Shown here: positions 7,742 to 16,580 of the stretch, piece after piece
How positions within the stretch are numbered: the first letter of the stretch is position 1
Layout of the letters: each line of letters starts with the position of its first letter
Assembly (NCBI RefSeq): GCF_038443705.2
Contig: NZ_CP151767.2
Span: forward strand, 124,001 to 188,000
Length of the DNA: 64,000 nt
From: Yoonia sp. SS1-5
GTDB lineage: Bacteria; Pseudomonadota; Alphaproteobacteria; Rhodobacterales; Rhodobacteraceae
Direction: 5' to 3'
The notes under the pieces: generated by a model
What the model was told of the DNA's origin: nothing
Database searches by the model: none
The model's input: the letters and a program-made list of their open reading frames with translations, nothing else
Position numbers and translations under genes: made by a program

Positions 7742-9361
7742 ATGTTGATGCGTGTTGCAAGTCTGCCAGTTTTTTCGTCCATGTCGCGCCTGATGGCTGT
7801 CATCATCGGGGTGGCGATGATTTTTGCGGCAGCCCCACAGGCGCAGGCCCAGGTGACCGAATTTCGCCAGGCGGTCGCGGAAGCAGCCGCTGCTGACGAG
7901 GATCTTGTTGCTTTCTACCGCGCCCGGAACTTCGAAGGGATCTGGAGCACGCGCGCCGATCGGGCACGCCGGAATGCCTTGTTGGCTGCCTTCACCGCGG
8001 CCGGCGACCACGGCCTGCCAGCGGCGGAATACGATCCGCAGGCGCTGATGGCGCAATTGCAGGCCGCGCAGACACCGCAGGCGCAGGGCCGTCTTGAGGT
8101 CGCGTTGAGCCGACTGTTTTTGCAATATGCCCGTGATGTCCAGACCGGCATTCTGGTGCCGTCACGTGTTGACAACAATATCAAGCGGCAGGTGCCTTAT
8201 CGTGGCAGGCTTTCGACCATCCAGGCCTTTGCGCAATCAAGCCCTGCGGCTTTCCTGCGGTCCTTGCCGCCCGCATCACCGGAATATACACGCCTGATGC
8301 GTCAAAAAATGACGTTGGAGCAGACGCTGGCCGATGGCGGCTGGGGGGCAACTGTTCCGGGAAACAAGCTTGAGCGCGGCCAAAGCGGTCCGGCGGTTGT
8401 TGCGTTGCGCAATCGTCTGATTGCAAAGGGTTTCCTTGGCCGCACCAATACACAGACCTATGACGATGCGATCACCGCAGCGGTGCAGCGGTTTCAGGCG
8501 GCGCACGGTCTGGCCATTGATGGCACTGCCGGTCCGGGTACGCTGAGCGAGATCAATCGTGGCCCCGAAGACCGGCTGCAAGCCGTCATCGTTGCGATGG
8601 AGCGCGAGCGCTGGATCAACCGGCCGCGCGGCGAGCGTCATATCTGGGTGAACCTGACTGATTTCACCGCCAAGATTATCGACAATGATACTGTCACCTT
8701 CGAAACCCGCTCTGTGATCGGGGCCAAGCAGGATGATCGGGTCAGCCCTGAATTTTCTGACGTCATGGAATTCATGGTCATCAACCCAAGCTGGTATGTT
8801 CCCCGTTCGATTGTGACCAAAGAATTCCTGCCACAGCTACAGCGTAACCCCAATGCGGTCAGCCAGCTGGAAATCACCGATCGCAGCGGGCGGCGGGTCA
8901 ACCGGGGCGCGGTTGATTTCTCGCAATATAACGCCTCGACCTTTCCGTTTTCGATGCGTCAGCCACCAAGCCGGGGCAATGCCCTGGGTCTGGTGAAATT
9001 CATGTTCCCGAACCGCTACAACATCTATCTGCATGACACGCCAGCCAAGAGCCTGTTTGGGCGCGAGGTGCGTGCATTCAGCCATGGCTGTATCCGGTTG
9101 AACGACCCGTTTGATTTCGCGCATGAACTACTGTCCAAGCAGGTTGGCAACCCGGCTGAGTTCTTTCAGGCCAAGCTGCGCACCGGACGCGAGCAGCGGG
9201 TCGATCTCGCTGCACCTGTGCCGGTCCATCTTGTCTACCGGACAGCGTTCACGCAGGCCGATGGGCAGATGCAGTATCGCCGCGACGTCTATGGGCGCGA
9301 TGCCCGGATCTGGAATGCGCTGGCCCGTGAAGGGGTGGCGATCCGCGCTGTTCGCGGTTAA
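7742..9361 (+). CDS. L,D-transpeptidase (YcbB/LdtD-like)
   Basis: A 539-residue exported enzyme. Residues 1-34 form a signal peptide ending near APQAQAQ. A YcbB-type N-terminal scaffold follows (LVAFYRARNFEGIWS), then a peptidoglycan-binding domain (LERGQSGPAVVALRNRL) and a YkuD catalytic domain with the HGCIRLNDP motif, catalytic Cys at residue 450. Such enzymes form 3-3 peptidoglycan cross-links or attach proteins to it. The capping substrate loop typical of YcbB lies between the PG-binding domain and the catalytic Cys. Its divergent partner is a carboxypeptidase-type DUF882 protein. Confidence 0.94.
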   Translation: MLMRVASLPVFSSMSRLMAVIIGVAMIFAAAPQAQAQVTEFRQAVAEAAAADEDLVAFYRARNFEGIWSTRADRARRNALLAAFTAAGDHGLPAAEYDPQALMAQLQAAQTPQAQGRLEVALSRLFLQYARDVQTGILVPSRVDNNIKRQVPYRGRLSTIQAFAQSSPAAFLRSLPPASPEYTRLMRQKMTLEQTLADGGWGATVPGNKLERGQSGPAVVALRNRLIAKGFLGRTNTQTYDDAITAAVQRFQAAHGLAIDGTAGPGTLSEINRGPEDRLQAVIVAMERERWINRPRGERHIWVNLTDFTAKIIDNDTVTFETRSVIGAKQDDRVSPEFSDVMEFMVINPSWYVPRSIVTKEFLPQLQRNPNAVSQLEITDRSGRRVNRGAVDFSQYNASTFPFSMRQPPSRGNALGLVKFMFPNRYNIYLHDTPAKSLFGREVRAFSHGCIRLNDPFDFAHELLSKQVGNPAEFFQAKLRTGREQRVDLAAPVPVHLVYRTAFTQADGQMQYRRDVYGRDARIWNALAREGVAIRAVRG

Positions 9362-9393
9362 GTCAGAACCCTGGGCGCAGACCGGGGGAGTTC

Positions 9394-10455
9394 ATGGCAT
9401 ATTCCATCGCAGAAATCGCAGCGGCGCTGGGGGCAGAGGCCTTGGGCGCTGTTGACATGCGGGTTGATGGGGCATCAGAACCTGCCGCCGCCGGACCGTC
9501 CGATCTTGCCCTTGCCATGAGCCCGGCCTATGGGCCCGCGATTGCCGAAGGCCGCGCCAAGGCTGCCGTTATCTGGCCCGATGCAGACTGGCAGGCCATG
9601 GGGCTTGAGGCCGCAATTATTGCACCGCGCGCGCGGCTTGCCATGGCGGGCCTGACGCAAATGCTGGACAAACCGCTGCCCGGCCACGGGATATCCCCAC
9701 AGGCGCATGTCGACCCAACCGCCCGGATCGGGGCGGATGTGCATATCGGCCCGTTCACGGTGATCGGGCCTGATGCGGATATCGGCGCGGGCACCTGGAT
9801 TGCGGATCATGTGAGCATTGCTGGGGGCGTCACGGTCGGCACGGGTTGCGTTCTGCATGCCGGTGTCCGCCTGCAGCGGCATGTACGCCTTGGCGCACGG
9901 GTTATCCTGCAGCCCAATGTGGCGATTGGCGGCGATGGATTTTCCTTTGTCAGCGCGGCCCCCTCGAATGTTGAGCTGGCGCGCGAGACATTGGGCGAGG
10001 CCGCGTTGGCACCCCCAGAGGACCCGACCTGGCACCGGATACACGCTCTCGGCGGGGCCGAGATTGGCGATGATGTGGAAATCGGTGCGAATTCCACGGT
10101 CGATGCAGGAACTGTGCGGCCGACGCGGGTCGGCATGGGGACCAAGATAGATAACCTGGTGCAGGTCGGACATAATGTTGTGGTCGGCGACCATTGCCTT
10201 TTATGCGCGCAGGCGGGGGTCGCAGGCTCGACCATTGTGGGCGACAGGGTTGTTGTGGGCGGCAAGGCGGGCATTGCAGACAATCTGCAGGTTGGTGATG
10301 ACGTGGTCCTTGGCGGCGGCACGATTGTCTTGTCGAACGTGCCACAGGGCAGGGTGATGATGGGTTATCCGGCGACGCGGATGAAAACCCATATCGACAG
10401 CTACAAGGCGCTGCGCCGGCTGCCACGGCTGCTGCAAAGGCTCTCAAAAGGTTAA
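9394..10455 (+). CDS. lpxD: UDP-3-O-acylglucosamine N-acyltransferase
   Basis: A 353-residue enzyme of lipid A synthesis that transfers a 3-hydroxyacyl chain from acyl carrier protein to the 2-amino group of UDP-3-O-acylglucosamine. An N-terminal uridine-binding domain (about residues 1-100) is followed by left-handed beta-helix hexapeptide repeats from about residue 108 (ARIGADVHIGPFTVIG onward); the catalytic His is in VQVGHNVVVGDH. GGGGG precedes the ATG. It is the first of three consecutive genes followed by an acyl carrier protein and a ketoacyl synthase. No fabZ, lpxA or lpxB is next to it, unlike the classic cluster. Confidence 0.95.
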   Translation: MAYSIAEIAAALGAEALGAVDMRVDGASEPAAAGPSDLALAMSPAYGPAIAEGRAKAAVIWPDADWQAMGLEAAIIAPRARLAMAGLTQMLDKPLPGHGISPQAHVDPTARIGADVHIGPFTVIGPDADIGAGTWIADHVSIAGGVTVGTGCVLHAGVRLQRHVRLGARVILQPNVAIGGDGFSFVSAAPSNVELARETLGEAALAPPEDPTWHRIHALGGAEIGDDVEIGANSTVDAGTVRPTRVGMGTKIDNLVQVGHNVVVGDHCLLCAQAGVAGSTIVGDRVVVGGKAGIADNLQVGDDVVLGGGTIVLSNVPQGRVMMGYPATRMKTHIDSYKALRRLPRLLQRLSKG

Positions 10456-10519
10456 GTATCTGTTTCAATCCGCTGCCAGAATGACTAAATCCTGCGCAGA
10501 ATGAGAAAGGCCGAAACCG

Positions 10520-10780
10520 ATGGATACCAAGGATCAGGTCGTGGCGATTATTGCCGATCAGGCAATGGTGGAACGCACCGATGTGAAGATGGATCACACG
10601 CTGGATGATCTTGGGATCGACAGCATGGGGCTGGTGGAATGCATCTTTGCCATAGAAGAGGCGTTTGACATCACCGTTCCCTTCAATGCCAACGCCCCGA
10701 CCGAGAGCGAATTTGACATCTCGTCCGTCGCGGCAATCGTCAAGGCGGTTGAAAGCTTGATGGCGCAACAGGGGGCCTGA
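10520..10780 (+). CDS. acyl carrier protein (specialised)
   Basis: An 86-residue acyl carrier protein; Ser35 in DDLGIDSMGL is the expected phosphopantetheine site. It is probably not the housekeeping AcpP: the sequence after the Ser helix has an insertion-like segment (NANAPTESEFD), and it lies between lpxD and a ketoacyl synthase. The stop TGA is immediately followed by the ketoacyl synthase ATG, so the two are translated together. A role in making a dedicated acyl chain, for example for lipid A as with rhizobial AcpXL, is inferred from context. Confidence 0.9.
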   Translation: MDTKDQVVAIIADQAMVERTDVKMDHTLDDLGIDSMGLVECIFAIEEAFDITVPFNANAPTESEFDISSVAAIVKAVESLMAQQGA

Positions 10781-11989
10781 ATGAACCGCGTTGTGATTAC
10801 CGGTGCAGGCACGATCAACCCGCTTGGTACCAATGTCAGCCAGACACTTGCGGCGATGCGCGAGGGGACCTGCGGCATTGGTCCGCTTGATATTGCGGAT
10901 GTTGACCGGCTGTCGATCCAGATTGGCGGCCAGGTCAGAGATTATGATGAGTTTGCGCATTTCAACCGCCAGCAAATCGCCCTTTATGACCGGTTCACCC
11001 AGTTCACGCTTTTGGCCGCGCGCGAGGCGATTGGTCAGTCGGGGCTGACATTCTCGGGTGCTTTGGCGGATCAATCGGGCGTCGTGCTTGGCACGTCTGG
11101 CGGTGGCCTGAACACCCAGGACGAGAATTACCGCGCGGTCTACGAGGCCGGCAAAAACAGGGTGCATCCGTTTATCGTGCCCAAACTGATGAACAATGCC
11201 GCCGCAAGCCATGTGTCGATGGAATGGAACCTGCGGGGGCCGTCCTTTACGGTCGCAACGGCCTGCGCGTCGTCCAATCATGCCATGGGGCAGGCGTTCA
11301 ACATGGTCCGCTGCGGGATGGCCAAGGTCATGGTCACCGGCGGATCCGAGGCGATGCTGTGCTTTGGCGGGATCAAGGCATGGGAGGGGCTGCGGGTCAT
11401 GTCCAGGGATGGGTGCCGCCCATTCTCGGCCACACGCAACGGCATGGTGCAGGGCGAGGGGGCCGGTGTGTTCGTCTTTGAAGACTATGAGCATGCCAAG
11501 GCACGCGGCGCTGAAATCCTCTGCGAGGTCGCGGGTTTTGCCATGTCATCGGATGCGTCCGACATTGTGACCCCGTCAAAGCAGGGGGCGGCCCGGGCGA
11601 TTTCAGGTGCGCTCAAAGACGCCCGGCTGAACCCCGAAGATGTGGCTTATATCAATGCGCACGGCACTGGCACTGCAGCCAATGACAAGACCGAATGCGC
11701 GGCGGTCGCGGATGTGTTCGGGCGGCACGCGGATCAGCTGATGATGTCATCGACAAAATCCATGCATGGGCATTTGATCGGCGGGACCGGCGCGGTCGAG
11801 CTGCTGGCCTGCTTGATGGCGGTGCGCGACGGGGTGGTTGCCCCGACAATTGGCTATGAAGAACCGGATCCGGAATGCGCGCTTGATGTGGTGCCCAATG
11901 TGGCGCGGGACGCAGCAGTGAATGTTGCACTTTCCAATGCATTTGCATTTGGTGGGCTGAACGCCGTGATTGCCCTGCGCAAACATTAA
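10781..11989 (+). CDS. beta-ketoacyl-ACP synthase (KAS I/II, FabF-like)
   Basis: A 402-residue condensing enzyme that extends acyl-ACP with malonyl-ACP. The Cys-His-His triad is visible: VATACASSNHA (Cys), INAHGTGTAANDKTE (His) and STKSMHGHLIGGTGA (Lys and His). It directly abuts the preceding acyl carrier protein gene, indicating a dedicated carrier-synthase pair rather than the main fatty-acid pathway. NodE-like or polyketide-like family membership is also possible. The last gene of the lpxD-acp-KAS unit, it is followed by a hairpin at 12079-12097. Confidence 0.92.
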   Translation: MNRVVITGAGTINPLGTNVSQTLAAMREGTCGIGPLDIADVDRLSIQIGGQVRDYDEFAHFNRQQIALYDRFTQFTLLAAREAIGQSGLTFSGALADQSGVVLGTSGGGLNTQDENYRAVYEAGKNRVHPFIVPKLMNNAAASHVSMEWNLRGPSFTVATACASSNHAMGQAFNMVRCGMAKVMVTGGSEAMLCFGGIKAWEGLRVMSRDGCRPFSATRNGMVQGEGAGVFVFEDYEHAKARGAEILCEVAGFAMSSDASDIVTPSKQGAARAISGALKDARLNPEDVAYINAHGTGTAANDKTECAAVADVFGRHADQLMMSSTKSMHGHLIGGTGAVELLACLMAVRDGVVAPTIGYEEPDPECALDVVPNVARDAAVNVALSNAFAFGGLNAVIALRKH

Positions 11990-12078
11990 AGCGTCTTAGT
12001 TTTAATCCGAGAGATCAGATCGAGGTAAGATGCCCATATCATCGGGCCTTGCGCGCATTCCGCAAAAAGCGATGGAAC

Positions 12079-12097
12079 GGGCCGCATTGGGCGGCCC
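12079..12097 (+). terminator. hairpin downstream of the ketoacyl synthase
   Basis: GGGCCGC-ATTGG-GCGGCCC is a perfect 7-base-pair stem followed on the plus strand by GACCCTTTCT. It sits between two convergent genes. The T-run is poor, so it is a likely but not classical terminator. Confidence 0.4.
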
Positions 12098-12121
12098 GAC
12101 CCTTTCTGGCAACCCAATGGT

Positions 12122-12766
12122 TTATTCGATGGTGACGGTCCCGTCATAGGCGGCGGTGAAGCCGCTAAGCGACATCGTCAACAACACCTCTTCATCCGGG
12201 GCTGCAGCGGGAACCAGCCGCAGGGTGGCGCTTGCACCTGCTTTGAACTGGTTGACCTCGGCCAGGGTGAACCCGACACGGGCCACGCATCCAGCCGCGT
12301 TGCAGAATGTGAACGGATAGCGACGGGTGCTGCCGCCATCTACGGACAGGGTCAATTGCTGGGTCAACAGGGTCTCAAGCGGGACAACGATATTCGCGCC
12401 CGCAGCTGCGCGCCCACCTTCGGGAAGGCGGAAGATATTCACTTCGGCCACTTCATTGCCGGCATCGTCGCGCAGCAATTGGTAGAGATTGCAGGGTTCT
12501 GCCTGACCTTCGGGGGCTTTGACACAGCGCATCTGCCAATCGCCAAATTCGTTCAACACATATGTCTGACCAACCTGTGGCCCCACAGGTTCGCCAAGGT
12601 TCAGATCTGCACCGGGTTCCGGTTCTGCCTCCGTATCTGCCGCGGGTTGATCAGCCGGGGCTTCGGTTTCTTCCGTGGATGTGTCGGTGTCAGCCTCCTG
12701 CGCGTAACCGGCGAGCGGTTGGGCCAGAAGGGCGGCAAGAAAGATGATTGTCGATGTACTGCGCAT
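12122..12766 (-). CDS. IalB (invasion-associated locus B) family periplasmic protein
   Basis: A 214-residue protein with a cleavable signal peptide (hydrophobic residues 6-20, ending near AGYAQ). A low-complexity Thr/Glu/Ala/Pro linker (about residues 24-55) precedes an IalB domain with WQMRCV, CNLYQLLRDD and FCNAAGCVARVGF (paired Cys residues). IalB proteins are widespread in alphaproteobacteria, and their molecular function is poorly known. GAGAGG lies 8 bases before the ATG. The upstream region contains a short leader ORF overlapped with a terminator, so expression may be attenuated. Confidence 0.88.
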   Translation of the reverse strand: MRSTSTIIFLAALLAQPLAGYAQEADTDTSTEETEAPADQPAADTEAEPEPGADLNLGEPVGPQVGQTYVLNEFGDWQMRCVKAPEGQAEPCNLYQLLRDDAGNEVAEVNIFRLPEGGRAAAGANIVVPLETLLTQQLTLSVDGGSTRRYPFTFCNAAGCVARVGFTLAEVNQFKAGASATLRLVPAAAPDEEVLLTMSLSGFTAAYDGTVTIE

Positions 12767-12894
12767 GATAAACCTCTCACGTTCTTTTGGCAGGGCTTAC
12801 CACGGGGATCAGGTGGTGTCAGCGGCAAAAAAACGTGATCCGGGCGGGAGGTTGCCGTGCGCGCGCTGACTCGATCCTTGCGCGCCGCGCACAA

Positions 12895-12920
12895 AAAAAG
12901 GGTCCCTAAAGACCCTTTTT
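12895..12920 (-). terminator. terminator hairpin overlapping a five-codon ORF
   Basis: A 10-base-pair stem (12895-12904 with 12911-12920, loop CCTAAA) whose arms begin and end in A and T runs. On the minus strand it reads AAAAAGGGTC...GACCC followed by seven T residues. It lies 129 bases upstream of ialB on the same strand, so it would cut short any transcript entering ialB from the promoter at 12960-12988. It could work in both directions. Confidence 0.65.
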
Positions 12921-12923
12921 CAT
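12906..12923 (-). CDS. candidate leader peptide MKKGL
   Basis: The ORF is ATG AAA AAG GGT CTT TAG, with AGGGAGA at 12926-12932 just before it. All five codons fall inside the terminator stem-loop at 12895-12920. A ribosome translating or stopping here would prevent the stem from forming, which is the logic of a transcription attenuator for the downstream ialB gene. No regulatory codon run (such as repeated Trp or Met) is present apart from two Lys codons. Chance cannot be excluded for so short a frame; the ribosome-binding site is the main support. Confidence 0.3.
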   Translation of the reverse strand: MKKGL

Positions 12924-12932
12924 GTTCTCCCT

Positions 12933-12948
12933 GTCGGACTTGGCCGAC
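12933..12948 (-). promoter_or_regulatory. small hairpin in the leader RNA
   Basis: GTCGG-CCAAGT-CCGAC forms a 5-base-pair stem just 5' of the ribosome-binding site of the five-codon ORF. It would lie near the 5' end of the predicted leader transcript. Confidence 0.35.
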
Positions 12949-12959
12949 TAATTGGCGTA

Positions 12960-12988
12960 ACGCTACGCAATGGCCCCGTGTGCGTCAA
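12960..12988 (-). promoter_or_regulatory. candidate promoter for the ialB leader
   Basis: On the minus strand TTGACG (12983-12988) is separated by 17 bases from TAGCGT (12960-12965). The -35 box is strong and the -10 weak, as is common in alphaproteobacteria. The predicted start, about 12953, gives a leader of roughly 60 bases to the terminator. Confidence 0.4.
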
Positions 12989-13032
12989 CCGGAAAGCTGC
13001 CAAAAAAATGAGATAAATGCGTAGCCCTACGT

Positions 13033-13118
13033 AAAAAAAGCCGTGCCCGGAGGCACGGCAAGTCTAACAGGGAGGAAGTCTGTGATCATCAGCCGGGAGG
13101 GGCTTCGATCACAGCGAT
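13033..13118 (-). ncRNA. candidate small RNA with anti-Shine-Dalgarno loops
   Basis: On the minus strand an 8-base-pair stem CTGTGATC/GATCACAG (13107-13114 with 13080-13087) encloses a 19-base loop containing CCCCTCCC. A single-stranded stretch with CTTCCTCCCT (about 13068-13078) follows, then a terminator hairpin with a TCCG tetraloop and seven T residues (13033-13059). This layout resembles Rhodobacteraceae small RNAs that expose CCUCCUCCC-type anti-SD sequences. No CcaF1/DUF1127 gene precedes it, and the 5' end is a guess. Confidence 0.45.
13040..13059 (-). terminator. strong intrinsic terminator (minus strand)
   Basis: GCCGTGCC-TCCG-GGCACGGC is an 8-base-pair stem with a UNCG-type loop, followed on the minus strand by seven T residues (13033-13039). 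No protein gene lies immediately upstream on that strand, which implies a short non-coding transcript. Confidence 0.75.
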
Positions 13119-13187
13119 TAGTCTGGCGCAAAAGAGTTAAGAATGTATTTTGATTTCAAATAAATTGAACTGAAGGGACGTTCATTC

Positions 13188-14732
13188 ATGGCCGATCACA
13201 TTTTCATTGGTGGTGGCGGGGCCGGTTATGCGGCACCCCAGGTGTTGTTGCTTGATAAGGCCAACCGGCACGGGCTGATTGCTGGCGCAACCGGCACCGG
13301 CAAGACGGTCACGTTGCAGATCATGGCCGAAGGGTTTTCGGCCGCTGGCGTTCCGGTGTTTTTGTCAGACATCAAGGGCGACCTGTCCGGGCTTGCGGCT
13401 GCGGGTTCTGCCGATTTCAAACTGCATGAACCATTCATGAAACGGGCCGAGACGATTGGGCTTGATCTGCAATATGACAAGTTCCCGGTCACCTTCTGGG
13501 ATTTGTTTGGGGAACAGGGGCATCCGATCCGGGCTACCGTGGCCGAGATGGGCCCGCTTTTGCTCGCCCGGCTGATGGAACTGACGGACGTACAGGAAGG
13601 TGTGCTCAACGTGGCCTTCCGGGTTGCGGATGAAGAGGGGCTGCCGCTTCTGGATCTCAAGGACCTGCAGGCGCTGCTGGTCTGGGTCGGGCAGAATGCA
13701 AAGGAATTGTCCCTGCGGTATGGCAATGTAGCGTCGTCCTCGGTCGGGGCGATCCAGCGCCAGCTGCTGGTGCTTGAAAACCAGGGGGGCGCGGCGCTGT
13801 TTGGCGAACCCGCCCTTGATCTGGCGGATATGATGCGCACAAGCGAGGGCAGGGGCGAGATCAATATCCTTGCCGCTGACAAGCTGATGGGCAGTCCGCG
13901 TCTCTATGCGACTTTCCTGTTGTGGCTGCTGTCAGAGCTGTTCGAAGAACTTCCCGAGGTTGGAAACCCCGACAAACCCAAGCTGGTTTTCTTCTTTGAC
14001 GAGGCGCATCTGTTGTTTGACGACGCCCCCAAGGCGTTGGTCGACAAGGTTGAACAGGTGGCCCGGCTGATCCGGTCCAAAGGGGTCGGCGTTTATTTTG
14101 TCACCCAGAACCCTGGCGACATTCCCGAAGACGTGCTGGGCCAGTTGGGCAACCGCGTGCAGCATGCGTTGCGCGCGTTTACCGCCAAGGACCGCAAAGA
14201 GCTGAAAACAGCCGCCGAGACCTATCGCGACAATGATGCCTTCGATACCGCCGAGGCCATCCAGGAGGTCGGTACGGGCGAGGCTGTCACCTCGTTCCTC
14301 GATGGCAAAGGCATTCCGATGGTGGTGGAAAGAACGTTGATCCGTCCCCCATCCTCGCAATTGGGGCCAATTACAGCGACGGCGCGGCAGGCGATCATGC
14401 AGGCCTCTGACATGGCGGGCAAATATGATACCGCCATTGACCGCGAAAGCGCGTTCGAGATGTTGGCTGCCCGCGCCGCCGCCGCAGCCGAGGCTGCGGA
14501 AGTTGCCGAAGCTGCCGAGGCGGTGCTGGAAGAGAAAGAGCGCGAATTCAAAGCCGCCCGCCGCTACAAAAGTGAAGGGCGCAGCCGGTCCACATCACGC
14601 CGGTCCTCATCCCGATCATCGGGAAGCAGCTTTGGCGGCGCACTGGCCTCTGTCGTGGCCAAGGAGCTGAAAGGAACAACCGGTCGCCGCCTCGTGCGCG
14701 GTATTCTGGGCAGTCTTTTCAAGGGCCGCTAG
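13188..14732 (+). CDS. HerA/FtsK-like ATPase, DUF853 (YjgR) family
   Basis: A 514-residue cytoplasmic P-loop ATPase. Walker A GATGTGKT is at residues 33-40, Walker B reads [12 protein letters not shown], and an Arg-rich C-terminal tail follows an Ala/Glu-rich helix (about residues 425-455, likely coiled). The family is related to HerA and VirB4/FtsK motors, but the cellular role of DUF853 proteins is not established. GAAGGGA precedes the start by about 9 bases. It is a single gene convergent with ggt. A low-complexity Ser/Arg segment ([20 protein letters not shown]) before the C-terminus may bind nucleic acid. Confidence 0.9.
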   Translation: MADHIFIGGGGAGYAAPQVLLLDKANRHGLIAGATGTGKTVTLQIMAEGFSAAGVPVFLSDIKGDLSGLAAAGSADFKLHEPFMKRAETIGLDLQYDKFPVTFWDLFGEQGHPIRATVAEMGPLLLARLMELTDVQEGVLNVAFRVADEEGLPLLDLKDLQALLVWVGQNAKELSLRYGNVASSSVGAIQRQLLVLENQGGAALFGEPALDLADMMRTSEGRGEINILAADKLMGSPRLYATFLLWLLSELFEELPEVGNPDKPKLVFFFDEAHLLFDDAPKALVDKVEQVARLIRSKGVGVYFVTQNPGDIPEDVLGQLGNRVQHALRAFTAKDRKELKTAAETYRDNDAFDTAEAIQEVGTGEAVTSFLDGKGIPMVVERTLIRPPSSQLGPITATARQAIMQASDMAGKYDTAIDRESAFEMLAARAAAAAEAAEVAEAAEAVLEEKEREFKAARRYKSEGRSRSTSRRSSSRSSGSSFGGALASVVAKELKGTTGRRLVRGILGSLFKGR

Positions 14733-14786
14733 TGACGCTATTTGCAGTTGGGGTGCGGCCAGCACGTGGCCGCACCAAAGCGCCGG

Positions 14787-16580
14787 TCATTCGCCGATGG
14801 CAATCCCTTCGCGCCGCGGGTCGGCCCCGCCTTGAAGATCATCACCCACCGCGATCGCGTGCAGGCCTGAATTCAGGCCACGGATATTCACCTCGAACCC
14901 CAGTTCGGTCAGCGGTGCCTCAAACGCTGTGGCGTCGGTTCCTTCCTCGACGTCATAAGTGCCAAACCGGTTGACCAGATGCGGCATGGCCACGGCCTGT
15001 TGCACATCCATGCCCCAGTCCAGATGCGCGATGATTGCTGTCGCGACATAGCCGATGATCCGGCTGCCGCCCGGGCTGCCGATCACAAGGGCCGGTTCGC
15101 CATCCTGCGTCACGATTGTGGGCGACATGGACGACCGGGGCCGCTTGCCCGGCTCAATCCGGTTTGCAATCGGGTAGCCATCATTGTGGGTGGCAAAGGA
15201 AAAATCCGTCAGCTCGTTATTCAAAAGAAAGCCCCGAACAAACAACCGGGACCCGAACCCGTTCTCGATTGTCGTCGTCATCGACAGGGCGTTGCCGTAG
15301 CTATCCACAATCGAGATATGCGAGGTCGAGGGAAACTCGATGCTTTGATCATCGCCCCATAGCTGCGCGTGGTCCCATTCCGGATTGCCGGCTGTCACCT
15401 CGGGCAGGGCTGCATCCGTGTTCAGCAAGGCCGCGCGTTCAGCCAGATAGCCGGGATCGACAAGGCCTGCCGTGGGCATTGGAACAAAGTCGCTATCGGC
15501 CATGTAGCGCCCGCGATCGGCAAAGGCGAGCCGCGAGGCATCGCCGATCAATCGCCATGTATCGGCATTTTCCTGATCAGAGATATCGTGGTTGTTCAGA
15601 ACCCCGAGGATCTGCCCGACGGTCAGCGCCCCCGACGAGGGTGGGCCCATGCCGCAAACCTCGTAGCTGCGATAGGCCACGCAGACCGGGTCCCGTGCGA
15701 CCACGTCATAAAGGGCAAGGTCGATTGTCGACAGAACGCCCGGATTGCCATCGGCGGTACGGACGGTGCGCACGATGTCTTCGGCGATGGGGCCGGTATA
15801 GAATGCATCCGTCCCGCCGGCTGCGATAGCGCGCAATGTGTCTGCATAATCCTGATTGACCAGCACGTCACCTGCGGCAAGGGCTGTCCCACCGGGAAAG
15901 AAATAATCCGCCGTGGCCGGAAAACGCTGCAACCGCTCGGCATCATTGGCGATTGATCCGGCCATGCGTGGGGAGACACTGAAACCTTCCTCGGCAAGCG
16001 TGATCGCTGGGGCGAGAAGTTCGGCCCAGTTTGTTTGCCCCCAGCGGCGATGTGCATCCTCCATCAGCTTGGGCGTGCCGGGGGTGCCAACGGAAAGGCC
16101 GCCCACAACCGCGTCGAAAAAGCCCAGACGCTCGCCATTTTCATCCTGAAACAGGGTCGGAGTGGCGGCAAGCGGCGCAGTCTCGCGCCCGTCAAGCGTG
16201 GTCATCTCGCCAGTGGTGGCATCGTACCAGACCAGAAATGCGCCGCCGCCAAGACCAGAGGATTGCGGCTCGACCAGACCAAGCACGGCCTGCACGGCGA
16301 CCATCGCATCGGCGGCCGTGCCGCCGGCGGCCAACACCTCGGCACCGGCTTCAACTGCCAGCGGGTTGGCAGCCGCCACCATCCAGTCTTCGGCGATGAC
16401 GGGGCGCCCGGCGGTCTTTTCGGCCATCGCATCAAGGGCCATCTGGGACAGGTCGGCAAAAGCGGCCTGTTCGGTGGCCTCTTCCGGGGTGACGGCATCT
16501 GCGGCCTGTTGCGCAGATATCGGGGTTGCCAGACCGGCCGCCAAAAGCCCGCAGGGTAATATGTGTCGAAATGTGATCAT
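14787..16580 (-). CDS. ggt: gamma-glutamyltransferase
   Basis: A 597-residue periplasmic enzyme that moves or hydrolyses the gamma-glutamyl group of glutathione. The signal peptide is MITFRHILPCGLLAAGLATPISAQ. The precursor should self-cleave before the Thr in STSHISIVD to give two subunits; GPPSSG and SPGGSRIIG are the expected substrate-loop motifs. ATG 16580 is preferred over one 30 bases upstream because AGGGAG lies 6-7 bases before it and the signal peptide starts there. It stands alone, convergent with the HerA-like gene. Confidence 0.95.
   Translation of the reverse strand: MITFRHILPCGLLAAGLATPISAQQAADAVTPEEATEQAAFADLSQMALDAMAEKTAGRPVIAEDWMVAAANPLAVEAGAEVLAAGGTAADAMVAVQAVLGLVEPQSSGLGGGAFLVWYDATTGEMTTLDGRETAPLAATPTLFQDENGERLGFFDAVVGGLSVGTPGTPKLMEDAHRRWGQTNWAELLAPAITLAEEGFSVSPRMAGSIANDAERLQRFPATADYFFPGGTALAAGDVLVNQDYADTLRAIAAGGTDAFYTGPIAEDIVRTVRTADGNPGVLSTIDLALYDVVARDPVCVAYRSYEVCGMGPPSSGALTVGQILGVLNNHDISDQENADTWRLIGDASRLAFADRGRYMADSDFVPMPTAGLVDPGYLAERAALLNTDAALPEVTAGNPEWDHAQLWGDDQSIEFPSTSHISIVDSYGNALSMTTTIENGFGSRLFVRGFLLNNELTDFSFATHNDGYPIANRIEPGKRPRSSMSPTIVTQDGEPALVIGSPGGSRIIGYVATAIIAHLDWGMDVQQAVAMPHLVNRFGTYDVEEGTDATAFEAPLTELGFEVNIRGLNSGLHAIAVGDDLQGGADPRREGIAIGE

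Noticed and set aside
9950..11494. 514-residue minus-strand ORF opposite lpxD, acp and ketoacyl synthase
   Set aside because: It is antisense to three genes with clear catalytic motifs and shows no domain of its own.
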